A DNA stretch of 6,882 nucleotides from positions 1 to 6,882 of the forward strand of contig WRAL01000076.1 in the NCBI GenBank assembly GCA_009780285.1, read 5' to 3'. This document shows, in pieces, positions 3,766-6,882 of this stretch. Below the pieces are notes generated by a model. That model was not told the origin of the DNA, made no database searches, and saw only the letters and a list, made by a program, of their open reading frames with translations. Position numbers and translations under genes: made by a program. Source of the DNA: Treponema sp. GTDB taxonomy: Bacteria; Spirochaetota; Spirochaetia; Treponematales; Breznakiellaceae. Position 1 is the stretch's first letter. The number at the start of each line of letters is the position of its first letter.

Positions 3766-5790
3766 ATGGCTAGAACTATTCTCGCGCTCGCTATCGTGCT
3801 GACCGCGGCCGCGCTTTCGGGCTGCGGCGATCTTTTAAGCAAGACAATACCAAGGGAAGGCGACAGAATTCTCAGCTTTTCCGTCGAGGGGCAGGCGGCT
3901 CAGGCGACAATCGGCGACGACCGCATCGATCTGACGCTGTACCTAAGCTCTAGGGCCGTCGTGCCGCACGTCGTCGTGTCTCCCGGCGCGACCCTCATCC
4001 CCATCACCGGGGAGTACGCGCAGGAACTTTTCGGGATGGACATAAATTCCCTGTGGAACGGCCTCAGCGCCGCGCAGCAGAACGGAAGGCTTGCGATCCA
4101 TGCCGAGGATCTGGTGCGAAACGCGCCGGGCGGCTTTGGAAAGCTCGCGCTAAGCAAGAGGATCAACTTCTTCGCCAATATCGCGGGCTATCTGGTGGTT
4201 TCCGGCTCCGGCACGGCGCGCCTGTATACCGTCGAGACGACGGCCCCGATAGTGGCGTTCACGGTGGGGCCGGTTCGCTACATGATGGACGGTGAGCCTA
4301 TTCCGGGGATGAGCTTCCTTAGCCCGCTTCCCGGGCAGACCGAGGCGACGGTGCAGGTTGCCGTGAGCGGAATACGCAACGAGGATGATGCGGGGAAAGT
4401 GGCGCTCGATGTCTACGAGGCCGGGGGGCCTTACGCCGGCGGCCTTAGCTTTAGCGGGTATGAGGCGGGCGCCGGCGACTTTGACCTGGCCACGGAAACG
4501 GTAACCTTTACGGTAACGGTAAGCTACGACGGGACCGAAATGTTCCCTTCGCGCAACGAGGTGAGGGTGAGCCTTCGGCTGCCGCCTGACGGCTACGAGT
4601 ACATCGGCGGAATAGGGGGCTTTCCCATAACGACGCACGACGGGCTTGCCACGGACCGGGCGATACTGGTGGGAGAGGCGAACTACCGGGCCTTCCATAG
4701 CTTTGCCAGCATCGCCGCCGGGGGAAGCAGGCACTACGCGCTGATCGAGAACATCGACTACGCCAAGTTCAGCCCGGCGATAACGACGCCGATCGCTTCT
4801 TCATTTGACGAGCCTTTCAGCGGAACCTTCAACGGGCAAAATCATACCATAAGCGGCGTGAACATCACGGGCGGGGAAAACATGGGGCTTTTCGGCCATG
4901 TCAAAGGAAGAACCGCGTGGATAAGGAACCTGAAGGTAAAGGGCTCCGTGAGCGGGACAAGGAAGGTCGGCGGCATCGTCGGCGTGCTGGACGGCGAAAG
5001 CGGGGTGTTTATCAACGGGGTATTCACCGGAGGCAGAATAAGCAACTGCTCGTTCGAGGGCTCCGTCAACGCGATATCCGGCGCCCAGATAACCGAGCAC
5101 TTCGGCGGCATCGCGGGCGCAATGATCGGAGGCTTGATAGAGAGCTGCTGGTTCGATGGTTCCGTCAACGCGGCCGGGATCGCCGGGGAGTACGCATTCG
5201 GCGGCATCGCCGGCAAGCTGGAAGACACGGCCACGATATGGAAGAGCCGGATGACCGGCGAGGTGAACGGCGGCAGCGCGCAGGGCGTCGGCGGTATCGC
5301 CGGCCTGCTGGAGGGCAATGCCGACAGGTCAATCGACAGCAGCTATGCGATAGGCAGGGTATCGGGCGGCCAGTACGTGGGCGGCATTGCGGGCCAGAGC
5401 GCCCGCGACACTTCTACAATCCTGTCCACCTACTTTTCCGGCGAGGTTAAGGGCGGCAACTTTGTTGGCGGGATACTCGGCGGGGGGAGCCGAATCATCA
5501 TCGTCAGGAACGTGTTTTTGGGAAGCGGGCTCACCTCTGACGGCAGCGATGTTGGCGGAATCTCCGGCGTCCCCAGCTCGTCGCTTGGCGTCGTAGCGCA
5601 AAATTTCACAACAATCGCTAAGGCAGAGAACGGCTACGACGGTATTGGAGTGGATGATTCTCTGGTAACTTCGCTGCACTGGTGGAGAACAGTATCAAAT
5701 GCCAACCCGTCTTTCTGGGACCCTATCGACAGCCACCCGTGGTGGTGGGACACGAGCAGCAGCAGGCCACGGCTGTCCTGGGAAATGTAG
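3766..5790 (+). CDS. Lipoprotein with GLUG-type beta-solenoid repeats, paralogue of lipoprotein 1
   Basis: This 674-residue protein has no name I recognise. The signal peptide MARTILALAIVLTAAALSGC ends in the lipobox LSGC (Cys20). Residues 21-158 repeat the domain of the upstream lipoprotein almost landmark by landmark: GDLLSKTIP, EGDRILSF, SPGATLIPI, SLWNGL, AEDLVRN, GYLVVSGSG. Residues 160-275 look like one or two beta-rich domains (alternating hydrophobic strands, TVTFTVTVSYDG). From about 305 a new part begins (FHSFASIAAGG ... HYALIENIDY), followed by FSGTFNGQNHTISGVNI (351-367), the usual lead-in to GLUG repeats. Repeats marked by (V/F)GGI(A/V/L/S)G occur at 401, 446, 478, 508, 538, 567 and 596, spaced about 30-45 residues, each followed by a short hydrophobic strand and a GxV. 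Such repeats form a right-handed beta-solenoid and are common in cell-surface and adhesin-like proteins. The end is rich in Trp (HWW, FWD, PWWWD, LSWEM), probably a cap. An adhesin or binding role is inference only. Confidence 0.9.
   Translation: MARTILALAIVLTAAALSGCGDLLSKTIPREGDRILSFSVEGQAAQATIGDDRIDLTLYLSSRAVVPHVVVSPGATLIPITGEYAQELFGMDINSLWNGLSAAQQNGRLAIHAEDLVRNAPGGFGKLALSKRINFFANIAGYLVVSGSGTARLYTVETTAPIVAFTVGPVRYMMDGEPIPGMSFLSPLPGQTEATVQVAVSGIRNEDDAGKVALDVYEAGGPYAGGLSFSGYEAGAGDFDLATETVTFTVTVSYDGTEMFPSRNEVRVSLRLPPDGYEYIGGIGGFPITTHDGLATDRAILVGEANYRAFHSFASIAAGGSRHYALIENIDYAKFSPAITTPIASSFDEPFSGTFNGQNHTISGVNITGGENMGLFGHVKGRTAWIRNLKVKGSVSGTRKVGGIVGVLDGESGVFINGVFTGGRISNCSFEGSVNAISGAQITEHFGGIAGAMIGGLIESCWFDGSVNAAGIAGEYAFGGIAGKLEDTATIWKSRMTGEVNGGSAQGVGGIAGLLEGNADRSIDSSYAIGRVSGGQYVGGIAGQSARDTSTILSTYFSGEVKGGNFVGGILGGGSRIIIVRNVFLGSGLTSDGSDVGGISGVPSSSLGVVAQNFTTIAKAENGYDGIGVDDSLVTSLHWWRTVSNANPSFWDPIDSHPWWWDTSSSRPRLSWEM
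4882..5583 (+). repeat. GLUG-type protein repeat region of lipoprotein 2
   Basis: Protein residues 373-606 contain an initial MGLFG and seven (V/F)GGI-x-G cores separated by about 30-45 residues. Two neighbouring copies share the phrase SFEGSVNA / WFDGSVNA and an FGGIAG core, the sign of past internal duplication. The DNA repeats are strongly diverged, so it is mainly a protein-level repeat. Confidence 0.8.
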
Positions 5791-5814
5791 GCTGCTGGGC
5801 TAAACCCAGCAGCC
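5790..5814 (+). terminator. Strong hairpin right after lipoprotein 2, without a T-run
   Basis: GCTGCTGGG (5791-5799) pairs perfectly with CCCAGCAGC (5805-5813) around CTAAA, and G5790 (last base of the stop codon) can pair with C5814. The next bases are GC-rich rather than T-rich, so it lacks the second half of an intrinsic terminator. It may protect the 3' end of the mRNA or terminate with a helper factor. Confidence 0.45.
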
Positions 5815-6125
5815 CGGGAGTGGCGCAGTGATGTCCCTGCTCCCTATCGTCACCCGCTTCGCGGCTGCGCGCCGACTTGATCGGGGGGGCCAAGTGGCCA
5901 CCGGCCGCTCTGGTTGCTTGCGCCGCTGAAAGCGGTTACTCCGCTCAAGCCGTCGCCCCCGGCTTCGTCGCTGGGCGCGCGACATTGGAGGACGCGCCGC
6001 CGGATCGACGGAATTTCGCGACTTTTCACGTTTTTCAAGAAAAAAAATCAGCGCAGAGCCAAGCATTTCGCGATTTCTCGCCATGTATATGGTAGATGGC
6101 TGTCGGCCGTCAAAACCTGACAAGC
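5815..6125. other. Intergenic region of about 310 bp without a supported gene
   Basis: From 5815 to about 6010 the sequence is very GC-rich, with small hairpins such as CCGCT/AGCGG (near 5930-5941). From 6010 to 6090 it is more AT-rich, includes a run of eight A, and contains the nine-base phrase ATTTCGCGA twice about 54 bp apart. Reading frames of 60-115 codons exist on both strands. None has a ribosome binding site or a recognisable protein, so I do not call a gene. A TATATG (6086-6091) could belong to the promoter of the next gene, but no good -35 partner is seen. It may be a degenerate repeat or remnant. Confidence 0.5.
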
Positions 6126-6135
6126 GAGGAAAAAG

Positions 6136-6882
6136 ATGAAAAAGCATTGCATGAACGTGGCCGCGACGGCGCTCGCGCTAATGGCGCTTGCGGCCTTCGC
6201 AGGCTGCCCGAACGGGGATCCTTACGACGATCTTTGGGACGTGGCGCCAAGGCTTCTATCCGTGGAAGTGGTTTCGCAGGATGAAATCCGCTTCGAATTT
6301 TCAAAGCCGGTGAGCGTCGTCGAGCTTTCCTTCTACCCGGCCCTTCCGTTCCATGCGGCGAGGGACGGCAACGCCGTAACGGTGCGCTTCGAAAGCCGCC
6401 TTCCGCCAGGAGTGGAAGTCGCCTTCGACATATTCGCCAGGGACGCGCATGGCAACGTCCTAAGCGAAAAGGCGCGCTTCCTTCCGGCCGGCGAACCCGA
6501 GCCTGAACCCGAGCCGGAACCTGAGCCCGAACCGGAGCCCGAGCCGGAACCGGAGCCCGAGCCTGAACCCCAGCCCGAACCGGAACCCGAGCCCGAGCCG
6601 GAACCCGAACCGGAACCCGAGCCTGAGCCCGAGCCGGAACCGGAACCGGAACCGGAACCGGAACCTGAACCCCAGCCTGAACCGGAGCCTGAGCCCGAGC
6701 CGGAACCTGAGCCGGAGCCCGAACCCGAGCCCGAGCCGGAACCCGAGCCGGAACCCGAACCGGAGCCGGAACCCGAGACTGAGCCTGAACCCGAGCCCGA
6801 GCCCGAGCATGAACCCGGACCGGAACCCACTCGTGAGCCCAATCCGGACCCCGACCCCGAACCTAAGACCAAGCCCGAACCC
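6136..6882 (+). CDS. Lipoprotein with a very long Glu-Pro tract (3' end beyond the window)
   Basis: This reading frame is open for 249 codons and runs off the window end. GAGGA (6126-6130) lies five bases before the ATG. The protein starts MKKHCMNVAA, has a hydrophobic core and the lipobox AFAGC, so Cys24 would be the lipidated residue. Residues 25-118 form a single compact domain (PRLLSVEVVSQDEIRFEFSK, DGNAVTVRFES, LPPGVEVAFDIFARDAHGN) that has the strand pattern of bacterial Ig-like domains of the SbsA/Big_5 type, with the common FSxPV phrase (FSKPV). This assignment is by eye. From residue 120 to the end of the window the protein is almost only Glu-Pro, interrupted by Q146, Q180, T215, H225, G228 and then a less regular stretch with N, D, K and T. 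The N-terminal domain is unlike that of the two upstream lipoproteins, but the Glu-Pro tract links it to lipoprotein 1. A further C-terminal domain beyond the window is likely but unseen. Confidence 0.88.
   Translation, partial: MKKHCMNVAATALALMALAAFAGCPNGDPYDDLWDVAPRLLSVEVVSQDEIRFEFSKPVSVVELSFYPALPFHAARDGNAVTVRFESRLPPGVEVAFDIFARDAHGNVLSEKARFLPAGEPEPEPEPEPEPEPEPEPEPEPEPEPQPEPEPEPEPEPEPEPEPEPEPEPEPEPEPEPEPQPEPEPEPEPEPEPEPEPEPEPEPEPEPEPEPEPETEPEPEPEPEHEPGPEPTREPNPDPDPEPKTKPEP
6493..6882 (+). repeat. Long Glu-Pro hexanucleotide repeat in lipoprotein 3
   Basis: About 65 consecutive dipeptides of the form GAR-CCN fill 390 bp, up to the window end. Synonymous third bases vary throughout. The two Gln interruptions (codons at 6571 and 6673) have similar surroundings and lie exactly 102 bp (17 dipeptides) apart, so part of the tract may have grown by block duplication. 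The last 100 bp are less regular. On the opposite strand the same DNA reads as Gly-Ser or Leu-Gly/Phe-Arg repeats, which are shadows. Confidence 0.95.

Noticed and set aside
5800..6084. Minus-strand frame beginning MARNREMLGSALIFF in the spacer before lipoprotein 3
   Set aside because: It has no ribosome binding site, an Arg/Pro-rich composition, and it ends inside the hairpin after lipoprotein 2. It could be part of a dispersed repeat, but I cannot support it as a gene.
6333..6872. Minus-strand frames encoding long Gly-Ser or Leu-Gly/Phe-Arg repeats
   Set aside because: They are the complement of the Glu-Pro codon repeat. The plus-strand frame has a ribosome binding site, a signal peptide and a folded domain, and explains the DNA.

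Overview
The window is GC-rich bacterial DNA with a housekeeping left part and an accessory, surface-lipoprotein right part. The organism is not certain. The lipobox-bearing tandem lipoproteins, the GLUG-type repeats, the Pro-Glu linkers and the high GC would fit a host- or gut-associated spirochaete of the Treponema group. This is inferred from the style of the genes, since no rRNA or other clear taxonomic marker is present.

Left part (1-2520). A promoter-like pair leads directly into a tRNA with anticodon CAU (141-214), probably tRNA-Ile2 rather than elongator tRNA-Met. Facing it on the minus strand are mnmG (tRNA wobble-uridine modification enzyme, 650-2509) and, downstream of it, a small hicB-hicA toxin-antitoxin pair (224-606). 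An exact 18-bp direct repeat (222-239 and 652-669) brackets the hicBA pair. Its right copy is the 3' end of mnmG, and its left copy supplies the last codons and the stop of hicA. Excision between the copies would leave mnmG encoding the same protein, with a TGA stop instead of TAA. This looks like a small cassette inserted at the 3' end of mnmG with duplication of that end. The HicA copy also seems to have lost the Gly-Gly-x-His turn of its active-site hairpin.

Middle and right part (2521-6882). Three plus-strand lipoproteins follow. The first two (2667-3548 and 3766-5790) are paralogues with the same roughly 140-residue N-terminal domain and different C-terminal parts. One has a Pro-Glu linker plus a small domain. 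The other has a long middle region and a GLUG beta-solenoid. The third (6136 to the window end, incomplete) has a different N-terminal domain followed by an extremely long Glu-Pro tract. Each has its own ribosome binding site. The first two have promoter-like sequences, and an intrinsic terminator (3666-3700) separates them, so they are probably separate transcription units. The leader of the first contains a terminator-like hairpin between promoter and start codon. A 110-bp MITE-like element with terminal inverted repeats and an inner palindrome covers the stop codon of the first lipoprotein.

How it fits together: the left genes concern tRNA supply and modification plus an inserted TA module. 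The right genes look like a locus of modular cell-envelope lipoproteins that diversify by swapping domains and changing linker length. Their actual function cannot be read from the sequence.
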